Part shown: positions 44,608 to 52,565 of the stretch, piece by piece
Position numbering within the stretch: the stretch's first letter is position 1
How the letters are laid out: each line of letters starts with the position of its first letter
Source of the DNA: an uncultured Opitutia bacterium
GTDB lineage: Bacteria; Verrucomicrobiota; Verrucomicrobiia; Opitutales; Opitutaceae
Assembly: GCA_903855985.1 (NCBI GenBank)
Contig: CAIOAO010000106.1
Span: 1-62,854, forward strand
Direction: 5' to 3'
DNA length: 62,854 nucleotides
Program-made: the position numbers and the translations under genes
Notes under the pieces: generated by a model
What the model was told of the DNA's origin: nothing
Database searches by the model: none
What the model saw: only the letters and a program-made list of their open reading frames with translations

Positions 44608-46188
44608 TTGATTTCCGCCTTCGCAGCCCAGATTACGGCCCTGACCGCAGAACCCGACCGCACGGACTGGTCGTTTCCCGTCGCCCTGCTGGTCGGCGGC
44701 GGCATCGGTTTTTTGGTGGTATGGTCGCTGACCCGCCACACGCGCCGGGTGGCGCACGAGCAGGCCGCGGAACTGACCGAGGTCGCGCGCCGCGAGGCGG
44801 CGGTGGCGGCCGAGGAAATGAAGCAGAAGGCCGAGGCGGACATCCAGGCCAAGCGCGCCGAGGCGAACCGCGAGTTCGACCGCCATGAAATCGAGGCGGA
44901 CGTGCGACTGCGCGAGATCCGCGCCCACGAGGAATCGCTCGCGCTGCTCGACTACCAATTTGAACAGAAGCAGGAGCGCCTGAACCGCGAGAACGCCGCC
45001 GTGCGGCAGGCGCGCGATGCGATCCGGGCGCTGTCCAAGAGCGTGCGCAAGCGGCTCGAGGGTGTTTCCCAGATGGACGCCGAGGAGATCCGCCGCGCGC
45101 TGCGCGAGGAAGTGCAGCTCGAGTGCCAGGACGAGCTGCGGACCCTCCGCCGCGACATGATGGAGAAGTCGGAGCAGGAGCTGCAGACCGACGCGCGCCG
45201 CATCCTCGTCGCCACGATGCAACGGCTCTCGAGCAAGGCGGAGAACGACATGACCTCCACGCAGGTCGCGCTGCCGGGCGAGGACATGAAGGGCCGCATC
45301 ATCGGCCGCGAGGGCCGCAACATCAAAGCCTTCGAGTCCGCCACCGGCGTCACCATCCTCATTGATGAATCGCCCGGCATGGTGCTGCTGTCGTCCTTCG
45401 ACCCCGTGCGCCGCGAGGTGGCGCGCGTGGCGCTCGAGGCGCTGGTGAAGGACGGCCGCATCCACCCGGCGAGCATTGAGGAATTTGTGAAGCGCGCGCA
45501 GGACGAGATGGACCTCACGGTCACGCAGGCGGGCAACGACGCCGTCGCGAAGCTGAACATCAACGGCCTGCACCCCGAGATCATCAAGCTGCTCGGCGGC
45601 CTGAAATTCCGTTTTTCCTACAACCAGAACGTGCTGGACCACTCGGTCGAGACGGCGTTTCTCGCGTCGATGCTGGCGAGCGAGGTCGGGCTGGACCCGA
45701 ACGTGGCGAAGCGCGCGGGCCTGCTGCACGACATCGGCAAGGCGGCCAACGCCGAGCTGGAGGGCAGCCACGCGCACATCGGCGCCGAGTTCATCAAGCG
45801 CTACGGCGAGACGCCGATCGTCGTGAACGCGGTGGCCGCGCACCACGAGGAAGTGAAGCCCGAGACGGTTTACGCCGGTCTCGTGATCCTCGCCGACACC
45901 ATTTCCGCCGTGCGCCCCGGTGCGCGCGCCGAGTCGTCCGCGGTCTACGCGCAGCGGCTGGAGCGCCTGGAAAAACTGGCACTCGGACTCGAGGGCGTGC
46001 AGCAGGCATTCGCCATCCAGGCCGGCCGCGAGATCCGCGTGGTGGTGGCGCCGCAGACCGTGACCGACGACGGTGCGCGCGAGCTGGCAAAGCAGTTGCG
46101 CGCGAAGATCGAGGCGGAACTGCAGTACCCGAGCTCGATCAAGATCACGGTGATCCGGGAGCAGAGGTTTACCGAGACCGCGACGTAA
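44608..46188 (+). CDS. rny: ribonuclease Y
   Basis: A 526-aa membrane-anchored endoribonuclease that starts mRNA decay. Order of parts: an N-terminal membrane helix (FPVALLVGGGIGFLVVWSL), a long coiled coil (about 45-200, HEQAAELTEVARREAAVAAEEMK onward), a KH domain with GRIIGREGRNIKAFE, and an HD domain with LLHDIGKAANAE and NAVAAHHEEVKPET. The start is uncertain. TTG 44608 gives MISAFAAQITAL and a family-like length, but has no strong ribosome site, and the upstream frame runs through the repeat. Together with RNase E/G in the window, two mRNA-decay initiators are present. Confidence 0.92.
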   Translation: MISAFAAQITALTAEPDRTDWSFPVALLVGGGIGFLVVWSLTRHTRRVAHEQAAELTEVARREAAVAAEEMKQKAEADIQAKRAEANREFDRHEIEADVRLREIRAHEESLALLDYQFEQKQERLNRENAAVRQARDAIRALSKSVRKRLEGVSQMDAEEIRRALREEVQLECQDELRTLRRDMMEKSEQELQTDARRILVATMQRLSSKAENDMTSTQVALPGEDMKGRIIGREGRNIKAFESATGVTILIDESPGMVLLSSFDPVRREVARVALEALVKDGRIHPASIEEFVKRAQDEMDLTVTQAGNDAVAKLNINGLHPEIIKLLGGLKFRFSYNQNVLDHSVETAFLASMLASEVGLDPNVAKRAGLLHDIGKAANAELEGSHAHIGAEFIKRYGETPIVVNAVAAHHEEVKPETVYAGLVILADTISAVRPGARAESSAVYAQRLERLEKLALGLEGVQQAFAIQAGREIRVVVAPQTVTDDGARELAKQLRAKIEAELQYPSSIKITVIREQRFTETAT

Positions 46189-46194
46189 AGGTTT

Positions 46195-46298
46195 CCCGCG
46201 AAACACACGAAATACCCGAAACATAGGGTCGGAGGCTTGGGTTGATCCGGTCTTCCGGGTTTTAAGTTTTCTTTCGGGTGTTTCGTGTGTTTCGTGGG
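46195..46298. repeat. inverted repeat of CACGAAA-type words
   Basis: Left arm 46195-46223 has CCCGCGAAACACACGAAA and TACCCGAAACA. Right arm 46271-46298 has CTTTCGGGTGTTTCGTGTG and TTTCGTGGG. The right arm ends 6 bp before queF and its GTGGGGG end provides the purine stretch used as ribosome-binding site. Confidence 0.8.
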
Positions 46299-46304
46299 GG
46301 TCAA

Positions 46305-46664
46305 ATGGCTGACCCGAAACTCCTCGAGACCTTCCCGAATCCCTCGCCGGCGCGCGACTACCTGATCGAGCACACGCACCACGAGTTCACCTCGCTGTGC
46401 CCGATGACGGGGCACCCGGACTTCGCGGACATCACCGTCAGCTACGTGGCGGACAAAAAGTGCGTCGAGCTGAAGTCGCTGAAGCTGTATTTCCACGCCT
46501 TCCGCAACGAGGGCATCTTCTTCGAGGCTGCGACCAACAAGATCTGCGACGACCTCGGACGCGCCCTCCAGCCGCGTCAGCTGACGATCGTCGCCAACTG
46601 GAAAGCCCGCGGCGGATTCACTTCACGCATCACGGCGAGCTGGACTGCCAAGAAGAAGCGCTAA
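46305..46664 (+). CDS. queF: NADPH-dependent 7-cyano-7-deazaguanine reductase
   Basis: It reduces preQ0 to preQ1 in queuosine synthesis for tRNA. The 119-aa protein is the short unimodular QueF type. The catalytic Cys and Asp are in TSLCPMTGHPDFADI. The NADPH-binding segment is VELKSLKLYFHAFRNEGIFFEAATNKI. ATG 46305 follows GGGGGTCAA, a purine stretch that comes from the repeat arm. Its stop overlaps that of the convergent phosphatase gene by three bases. No other queuosine gene is near. Confidence 0.94.
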   Translation: MADPKLLETFPNPSPARDYLIEHTHHEFTSLCPMTGHPDFADITVSYVADKKCVELKSLKLYFHAFRNEGIFFEAATNKICDDLGRALQPRQLTIVANWKARGGFTSRITASWTAKKKR

Positions 46665-47434
46665 GCCGATGACGGATTCAGTGCCGTGATCACCGCCGCG
46701 TGCAACGCAGGCGTGGCGGCGACGGTGGATTCGGCGGGGTAGGCGGCGCCGCCTTTCCAATCGGTGATGATGCCGCCGGCGCCGCGGATCACGGGGACGA
46801 GGGCGGCGATGTCCCAGGGGTTCATGATCGGGTCGCACATCACGTCGGCGAGGCCGGCGGCGACGAGGAGGTAGCCGTAGCAGTCGCCCCAGGTGCGCAC
46901 GAGCTTGGCGCGCTGGCGGAGGGCGTTGAACGCTTCGCCGTTTTGATACTTTGACGGATTGAAGGGGTCGCTGGTGAGGAACGTGGCATCCTCGATGCGG
47001 GTGGTGGAGCGGACGCGGACCGGACGGCCGTTGAGCGTGGTCGTGGTGCCGTCGCCAATCATGAGCTGCTGCAGGATGGGCTGGTGAATGGCGCCGAGCA
47101 CGGGTTGGCCGCGGTGGAGGAGGGCGATGAGCGTGCCCCAGAGCGGGACGCCGGTGATGAAGGATTTGGTGCCGTCGATCGGATCGAGCACCCAGACAAA
47201 CTCAGCGTCGGGCCGGTCGCTGCCCATTTCCTCACCGATGATGCCGTGGGTGGGGAACTTGGTCTTGATCAGCTTGCGCATCAGCTCCTCGGCACCGCGG
47301 TCGGCGAGGGTGACGGGGGTGGCGTCGCTCTTGGTCTCCACGACGAGGTCGGCGCTGCCGAAGTACGGGCGGATGAAGTCGCCGCTTTGGGTGGCGAGCT
47401 CGGTGATAAAGGAGCGGTACGGGGTCAGATCCAC
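46661..47434 (-). CDS. inositol monophosphatase-family phosphatase (HisN-like)
   Basis: A 257-aa Mg-dependent phosphatase. Metal-binding motifs are GIIGEEMGSDRPDAEFVWVLDPIDGTKSFITGVPLWGTLI (in parts: GEE, DPIDGTKSF) and MNPWDIAALVPVIRGAGGII. Members hydrolyse inositol phosphate, histidinol phosphate or PAP. The sequence near VLDPIDGTKSFITGVPLWGTL is close to the histidinol-phosphatase HisN group. The start is GTG 47434 (VDLTPYRSF). The frame also extends nine codons upstream into a repeat arm. Confidence 0.86.
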   Translation of the reverse strand: MDLTPYRSFITELATQSGDFIRPYFGSADLVVETKSDATPVTLADRGAEELMRKLIKTKFPTHGIIGEEMGSDRPDAEFVWVLDPIDGTKSFITGVPLWGTLIALLHRGQPVLGAIHQPILQQLMIGDGTTTTLNGRPVRVRSTTRIEDATFLTSDPFNPSKYQNGEAFNALRQRAKLVRTWGDCYGYLLVAAGLADVMCDPIMNPWDIAALVPVIRGAGGIITDWKGGAAYPAESTVAATPALHAAVITALNPSSA

Positions 47435-47445
47435 GGCATGGTTGA

Positions 47446-47480
47446 AACCACGAAACACCCGAAAGACACGAAAAATACCC
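47446..47480. repeat. single arm of the CACGAAA repeat family
   Basis: AACCACGAAACACCCGAAAG and ACACGAAAAATACCCGGG match the arms at 46195 and 46271. No inverted partner is evident within 150 bp. It lies in the leader of the phosphatase gene. Confidence 0.6.
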
Positions 47481-47632
47481 GGGCAGGGAAAATCCGGACA
47501 TTTTACAGGAGGAAAGAGAGAAAACGGAGATACGGAAAAGAAGGGGAACCGGAGCGGGGATTCGCGGCCTTATCACGGGAAAATCTCCTCGCGCCACCTT
47601 CAACCCTTCCCGCACCATTGACCGAGTCATTC

Positions 47633-48298
47633 ATGTCCTGGACGCAGCAGCCGATCTTCTTCGTGGATTTCGAGGGTAGCCGGACCTCCGGCATCCTCGA
47701 ATTTGGCGTGGCGGAGGTGGTCGGCGGAAAAGTGACGGCGACCCGTACGCGGCTTTGCCGGGCGATGGGGTCGATCCGGCCGGAGGATGTGGCGGTGCAT
47801 GGGCTGGAGGCGGCGGCGCTGGCGGGGGAGCCGCCGTTTGCGGATGAGTGGGAATACTTTGCGGGGCTGCGGGAGCGCGGACCGCTGGCAGCGCATTATG
47901 CGGGCGTGGAGAACGGGCTGCTGAAGTCGGTCTGGCCGTATCCGCGCAACTCGCCGGACTTTGCGCGCCCGGGCGAGAGCGTGATTGAGTGGGGGCCGTG
48001 GGTGGATTCGGCGCGGCTGTACGCGCAGTTTTATCCGCAGTTTGATTCGGGGCGGCTCGAGACGCTGGTGGCCGCGAGCGGCCTACAGGCCGAACTCGAT
48101 GCGCTGGCAAAGGAACACTGTCCGCCGGAGCGCCGGCGGTATCACGCGGCGCTCTACGATGCTTTGGCCGGCGCACTGCTGCTCGCCTCGCTCGCGCGCG
48201 AGCCGCGGCTGGCGGAGCTGTCGGTGATGCAACTGCTGGCGTTCAGCACGCTCGACGCGGACAAGCGCGACGCGCTGCAGCAGCGGAAATTGTTCTGA
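47633..48298 (+). CDS. DnaQ-like 3'-5' exonuclease
   Basis: A 221-aa DEDDh exonuclease. The first motif is FFVDFEGSRTSGILEFGV with Asp and Glu, and the last is RRRYHAALYDALAGALLLASL with the HxxxxD pair. It is a small stand-alone member like the epsilon proofreading subunit or an RNase T/exonuclease X relative. ATG 47633 (MSWTQQPIFFV) is the obvious start. The gene is isolated, with repeat elements on both sides. Confidence 0.82.
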   Translation: MSWTQQPIFFVDFEGSRTSGILEFGVAEVVGGKVTATRTRLCRAMGSIRPEDVAVHGLEAAALAGEPPFADEWEYFAGLRERGPLAAHYAGVENGLLKSVWPYPRNSPDFARPGESVIEWGPWVDSARLYAQFYPQFDSGRLETLVAASGLQAELDALAKEHCPPERRRYHAALYDALAGALLLASLAREPRLAELSVMQLLAFSTLDADKRDALQQRKLF

Positions 48299-48311
48299 TC
48301 CAAGGCAGTTT

Positions 48312-48382
48312 ATCGCGAAAGGGCGAAAATACCGGGAATCGGAAATATGCTTCGCGCTTCAGCCCTTTCGCGTTTCCGCGAT
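48312..48382. repeat. inverted repeat of CGCGAAA words
   Basis: Left arm 48312-48330 ATCGCGAAAGGGCGAAAAT, right arm 48362-48382 GCCCTTTCGCGTTTCCGCGAT. It lies between the convergent exonuclease and WecG genes, where a bidirectional terminator would be expected. Confidence 0.7.
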
Positions 48383-49135
48383 CTAGATCGGATATTTTTT
48401 GAGGCCTGTCTTTTGGGCTAGAATCCGCAGCACAAAGAGCGGGTTGGTTTTTAGGTACCGCGGTCCCAATCTTCGCGGTTCGGTGGCGAGGCGGAAAAGC
48501 CATTCGAGTCCGCTGCGCTGCATCCAGCGCGGGGCCTGGGCTACGCGCCCGGAGTGAAAATCGAAGGCGGCGCCCACGCCGATCAGCAGGCCCGTTTCAA
48601 GCACCCGCGCGTTTTCGGCCATGAAGCGCTCCTGTTTCGGCGTGCCCAGGCCGACCCAGATGATGTCCGGGCGCGTCCGGGTGATGTCGGCGTGCAGGGC
48701 AGTGGTTTCTTCGGCGCTGAGCGGACCGTAGGGTGGGGTGAACGTGCCCACGACCTCGAGTCCGGGAAAACGCGTGGAGAGTTTCTCCCGCAACAGTTCC
48801 GCCACGCCGGGGCCACCGCCGTAGAAATAATGCCGCAGGCCAGCGGCCCGGCCGGCATCGCAGACGTCCAGCATGAGGTCGGGACCGTAGACGCGTTCAA
48901 CGCCCGGCGGGCCCAGCCAGACAATGGGCATGCCGTCGGGGGTGGTGAGGTAGGACTCGTTGAGGATCTTCCGGAAGGCCGGGTCGCGTTGGGCCTCGTC
49001 CACGGCGTGGACCGGTGTGACGCACACATAACCCAGCTGCCGGGCGCCGCGGGCGGCGAGCACGAGGTCGCGGGCCTGCGCCAGGGTGAGGGCGGACACG
49101 CCGACGCCGAGGACGTTGTAACGGGGAACCGACAT
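48383..49135 (-). CDS. WecG/TagA/CpsF-family glycosyltransferase
   Basis: A 250-aa GT26 glycosyltransferase that adds a sugar (ManNAcA or ManNAc in known cases) to lipid-linked GlcNAc. Conserved blocks are YVCVTPVHAVDEAQRDP, TPDGMPIVWLGPPGVERVYGPDLM, and RPDIIWVGLGTPKQERFMAENA followed by GVGAAFDFHSGRVAQAPRWMQRSGLEWLFRL. ATG 49135 (MSVPRYNVLGVGVS) fits the family. It belongs functionally with the glycan genes at 37-44 kb. Confidence 0.92.
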   Translation of the reverse strand: MSVPRYNVLGVGVSALTLAQARDLVLAARGARQLGYVCVTPVHAVDEAQRDPAFRKILNESYLTTPDGMPIVWLGPPGVERVYGPDLMLDVCDAGRAAGLRHYFYGGGPGVAELLREKLSTRFPGLEVVGTFTPPYGPLSAEETTALHADITRTRPDIIWVGLGTPKQERFMAENARVLETGLLIGVGAAFDFHSGRVAQAPRWMQRSGLEWLFRLATEPRRLGPRYLKTNPLFVLRILAQKTGLKKYPI

Positions 49136-49194
49136 TGCAGTGGACAATAACGGGGGCGGGGAGGAGCCCAAGGAGGAAACTGCCTCGGACCAAA

Positions 49195-49211
49195 GTAACC
49201 TATTGGGTTAC
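49195..49211. promoter_or_regulatory. palindrome GTAACC-CAATA-GGTTAC, copy 2
   Basis: On the minus strand this reads GTAACCCAATAGGTTAC, identical to the core at 23067. Flanking bases after the core are also alike (TTTGGTCC against ACTGGACT). It lies 60 bp upstream of the WecG-type start and 137 bp upstream of the Uup start. Confidence 0.6.
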
Positions 49212-49347
49212 ATGGGCTCGGGACTTCGGAATTCCGGTTTCTACCAGGCGTTTGGGGGCGCCCGAGGGATGATCCCGGGGTCGGGCCGAGCGATGGCTTA
49301 CTTGTCTTGCGCTGGCGTGTGGTGGGGCTCCAAGCTGGCCGGTTCCT

Positions 49348-51147
49348 ATGGCTATTGTCAGTTTACTCGATGTCAGCCTGAGCTTCGGCGGTCCGCCGCT
49401 GCTCGACCGCGTCAATCTCCAGATTGACCGCGGCGAGCGCGTCTGCCTGGTCGGGCGCAATGGCGCGGGCAAGTCCACGCTGATGAAGCTCATCGCGGGC
49501 GAGATCAAACCCGACGACGGCCAGGTGTTCCGGCAGGCGGGGGCGGTCTTTTCGACCCTCCGGCAGGAAGTGCCGGCCGGGCTCGCGGGCACGGTGCGCA
49601 GTGTCGTCGAGGGCGAGGGTGGCAGCTACGAGGAGCACAACGACTGGGAGCGCCATGACCGCGCGGAGCGGCTGCTGGAGCAGATGGGCCTGCCGGCGGA
49701 CAGCGAATTTGCGTCACTCTCGGCCGGGCAAAAACGCCGCGTGCTGCTGGCGCGCGGGCTCGTCGAGGCACCGCAGCTGCTGCTGCTCGACGAACCGACC
49801 AATCACCTGGATTTGGAGTCCATTCAGTGGCTCGAGGAATTCCTGCTCGAATGGGGCGGGGCGCTGCTGTTTGTGACGCACGACCGGGCGTTTTTGCGCA
49901 AGATCGCCACGCGCATCGTGGAAGTGGACCGCGGCAAGCTCATCGGCTGGGCGTGCGACTACGACACGTTCCTCGTGCGCAAGGAGGCGGTGCTGGAGGC
50001 TGAGGAGGTCGAGCGCGCGCAGTTCGACAAGAAACTCGCCCAGGAGGAGGTCTGGATCCGCCGCGGCGTGAAGGCGCAGCGCTCGCGGGCGAACAACCGC
50101 ATTCATGCCTTGGAAAAGATGCGGCTGGAACGCGCCGCCCGGCGCGACAAGACGGGCACGTCGAAGCTGACGGCGCAGGAGGCGGACCGCAGCGGCTTCA
50201 AGGTCATCGCCTGCGAAGACGCCGGTTTCAAATACGCCGACCGCTGGATCATCCGCGATTTGACGACCCGCATCGAGCGCGGCGACAAGATCGGCATCGT
50301 CGGCCCCAACGGCGCGGGCAAGACCACGCTGCTCCGGCTGCTGCTGGGCCAGCTCACGCCCACGGTGGGCAAGGTGGAGCAGGGCACCCGGCTGGAAGTC
50401 GTGTATTTTGACCAGTTGCGTGCGCAGCTCGACGAGACGATGCGCGTGCAGGACGCGGTGGCCGACGGCAACGCGACGGTGACGATCAACGGCAAGACGC
50501 GCCACGTGATCTCGTACCTCGAGGATTTTCTCTTTGAACCCGGCCGGGCGCGCACGCCGATCAAGGCGCTGTCCGGTGGCGAGCGGAACCGGCTGCTGCT
50601 GGCGCGCCTGTTCACGAAGCCCTGCAACGTGCTCGTACTGGACGAACCGACCAACGACCTCGATGCGGAGACGCTGGAGCTGCTGGAGGACCTGCTCGTG
50701 GAGTTCGGCGGCACGCTGCTGCTGGTGAGCCACGACCGGGCGTTCCTGAACGAAGTCTGCACCAGCCTGCTCGTGTTCGAAGGCGAGGGAAAGATCACGG
50801 AGTACGTCGGCGGCTACGACGACTGGCAGAAGGAAAAGGCCCAGAAGGCGGCGGCCGCGGCGGTTGCCGCGGAGCAGGCGAAGCGGGCGGCCAAGGATGC
50901 GGCGGCTGCGCCGGCGCCCGGGAAGAAAGCCCGCAAACTTTCCAACAAGGAGCGGGCCGAGCAGGAGGCGCTGCCGAAGACGATCGAGCAGCTCGAGGCG
51001 GAGCAGACCGAGCTGACGGCCAAGCTGGCCGATCCCGCGTTTTTCAAGAAGCCCGCCGCCGAGGTGAAGCAGGCGACGACGCGGCTGCACGACATCGAGG
51101 CCGACCTGGCCGCGGCCTATGCGCGCTGGGCGGAGTTGGAAGGGTAA
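49348..51147 (+). CDS. uup: ABC-F ATPase, Uup type
   Basis: A 599-aa cytosolic protein with two ABC domains and no membrane part. ABC-F proteins act on the ribosome. Domain 1 has GRNGAGKST and LLLDEPTNHLDLESI. Domain 2 has GPNGAGKTT and LVLDEPTNDLDAETL. The linker between them is basic (RRGVKAQRSRANNRIHALEKM). The C-terminal 110 residues form an Ala/Lys/Glu-rich coiled coil (EQLEAEQTELTAKLADPAFF), the Uup/EttA-type tail. It is likely single-copy and monocistronic, since the next gene is convergent. Confidence 0.92.
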   Translation: MAIVSLLDVSLSFGGPPLLDRVNLQIDRGERVCLVGRNGAGKSTLMKLIAGEIKPDDGQVFRQAGAVFSTLRQEVPAGLAGTVRSVVEGEGGSYEEHNDWERHDRAERLLEQMGLPADSEFASLSAGQKRRVLLARGLVEAPQLLLLDEPTNHLDLESIQWLEEFLLEWGGALLFVTHDRAFLRKIATRIVEVDRGKLIGWACDYDTFLVRKEAVLEAEEVERAQFDKKLAQEEVWIRRGVKAQRSRANNRIHALEKMRLERAARRDKTGTSKLTAQEADRSGFKVIACEDAGFKYADRWIIRDLTTRIERGDKIGIVGPNGAGKTTLLRLLLGQLTPTVGKVEQGTRLEVVYFDQLRAQLDETMRVQDAVADGNATVTINGKTRHVISYLEDFLFEPGRARTPIKALSGGERNRLLLARLFTKPCNVLVLDEPTNDLDAETLELLEDLLVEFGGTLLLVSHDRAFLNEVCTSLLVFEGEGKITEYVGGYDDWQKEKAQKAAAAAVAAEQAKRAAKDAAAAPAPGKKARKLSNKERAEQEALPKTIEQLEAEQTELTAKLADPAFFKKPAAEVKQATTRLHDIEADLAAAYARWAELEG

Positions 51148-51161
51148 GCGGCCCAGCGGAG

Positions 51162-51824
51162 TCAGCCGCCCGAGTTTTCAACCGGACCGAACAGGTCGCG
51201 GCGCATCTTTTCCAATTCCTCAATGCGGGGATCGATCCGCTTTTTCCCGGCGTCGCGAGCGTCGCGCCAGACCAACCACAGGCCACCCACCACGATGGCG
51301 ACCGTGAGGTAGATGAAAATGGCGGAGCGTGGCGTGGTAAGGAGGGCGATGGCCAATTCCGACGGCAGCCTGATGCCCAGATGGCGGAACACGCTGACGT
51401 AGATGAGTGCCAGCGCGGCGAGATACGGGAGAAAATACCAGAGGCCAATATGCCCCAGAAGCCGGCGTTGGTGATGCAACTCTGAGATCTCGGCCTCGAG
51501 CTTGGAGATCAGCGCGGCCTCAGGCCCGAGCCGTTGGCGGCGGCGCCGCAGAAAATCGCGCACGAAAACCAGTGAGACCCCCAAAATCAGGAGAGCGCCC
51601 AGGGCGACAGGCCAGCCGGCCCGCCCCATCCACCAGGCATAGCCCAGCAAGCCGAGGGAGGTCAGCACCCCGAGCAGGCCTTCGGTGATATCCCGCACGA
51701 GGAGCGCAGCCCGGAATTTCCGGCGCTTGACGTCAAAGGTGGCGCGGACGTGCGCGACGTCGGCGGCCGCGCCGGTAGGAAGTTCCTGACGTTTCCAAAC
51801 GGCTTCGTAATCACTCCAGTTCAT
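51162..51824 (-). CDS. four-helix membrane protein coupled to an ECF sigma factor; candidate anti-sigma
   Basis: A 220-aa protein of no recognised family. The N-terminal 40 residues are polar (MNWSDYEAVWKRQELPTGAA), followed by two close helices (about 45-90), a basic loop with a coiled stretch (GPEAALISKLEAEISELHHQ), and two more helices (about 127-188). The C-terminus is charged. Its start overlaps the end of the sigma factor gene by 14 bp, the usual arrangement for a sigma/anti-sigma pair. No zinc-binding HxxxCxxC anti-sigma motif is present. Confidence 0.65.
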   Translation of the reverse strand: MNWSDYEAVWKRQELPTGAAADVAHVRATFDVKRRKFRAALLVRDITEGLLGVLTSLGLLGYAWWMGRAGWPVALGALLILGVSLVFVRDFLRRRRQRLGPEAALISKLEAEISELHHQRRLLGHIGLWYFLPYLAALALIYVSVFRHLGIRLPSELAIALLTTPRSAIFIYLTVAIVVGGLWLVWRDARDAGKKRIDPRIEELEKMRRDLFGPVENSGG

Positions 51825-52350
51825 TGGTCACTCCTTTCATGAGTTCGGCCAGGCGTTTGCGCGCCCGGGTTAACGCCACGCCGACGTGGTTTTCGGTCAG
51901 CCCGGTGATCTCGGCAATCTCGCGGTAGGCCAGGCCGTCGAGCATCAGCAACACCAGGGCGCGGTCAAAGGCGGGCATGGCCTGGAGCGCCTCATAGAGT
52001 CGTTCGAGCACTTCCCGGTCACCGGTGCTCTCGGCCGGCGAAGGAGCCGGCGCGGCGAATTCCGCGGTCTCATGGCCGGGCTCGATCCGGTTTTCCCGCC
52101 GAGTCGTGCTGCGGCGCCAGGTCAGCGCCGTGTTCAGGCACACCCGGTAAATCCACGTGGAGGCTTTCGCCTGACCGGTGTACGAGGGCAGGGATTTCCA
52201 GAGTTGCAGCAGAAGCTCCTGCTCCAGGTCGGCCGCATCCGTCGCATTGGGTGCGTAGGCGCGCGTCACCTTGACGACAATCCCGCGATGTTCCTGCAGC
52301 CAGGAGGCAAACAAGGCTTCGTGGGCGGGAGTGCGACTCATCACCTCCAT
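51811..52350 (-). CDS. ECF-type RNA polymerase sigma factor
   Basis: A 179-aa sigma-70 family protein with only regions 2 and 4. Region 2 is around DAADLEQELLLQLWKSLPSYTGQAKASTWIYRVCLNTALTWRR. Region 4 is the helix-turn-helix LDGLAYREIAEITGLTENHVGVALTRARKRL. A short Pro/Glu-rich linker lies between them. It should direct polymerase to a small regulon, probably including its own operon. A start at MSRTPAHEAL (52341) is possible. It is followed, with a 14-bp overlap, by a membrane protein that is a candidate anti-sigma. Confidence 0.9.
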   Translation of the reverse strand: MEVMSRTPAHEALFASWLQEHRGIVVKVTRAYAPNATDAADLEQELLLQLWKSLPSYTGQAKASTWIYRVCLNTALTWRRSTTRRENRIEPGHETAEFAAPAPSPAESTGDREVLERLYEALQAMPAFDRALVLLMLDGLAYREIAEITGLTENHVGVALTRARKRLAELMKGVTNELE

Positions 52351-52398
52351 TAGTCGCCGCTCTGCACCAAACCTTACAGGTTTTTATTCCATCCGGAT

Positions 52399-52437
52399 GG
52401 ATTGCCGCGTCAGCCCGGTGGGCCTCCTCGCAATGAC
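52399..52437. repeat. ATTGCCGCGTC...CTCGCAATGACA palindromic element
   Basis: The two ends GGATTGCCGCGTC and CTCGCAATGACA resemble the widely dispersed intergenic element whose spurious translation reads CHCEERSDAAI. Here the minus strand reads CHCEEAHRADAAI. It lies between the sigma factor and pepF. Confidence 0.6.
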
Positions 52438-52458
52438 AGTCCTGCATCACCAAAACCG

Positions 52459-52520
52459 AGGCGGGTCGGAGACCCGCCCTACGTTCTGCGGCTCGTCGCA
52501 ACGGGCTGGACGGAGCCCGT
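52459..52520. repeat. GTAGGGCGGGTC palindrome, copy 2, with a second hairpin
   Basis: GGCGGGTC, GGA, GACCCGCCCTAC (52460-52482) belongs to the same family as the copies at 3886 and 54456. It is followed by arms ACGGGCT (52501-52507) and AGCCCGT (52514-52520). Confidence 0.7.
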
Positions 52521-52565
52521 CCCGCCGGGCAAGTTCGGGGGATGACCCCTCATGGAATCCGACTG

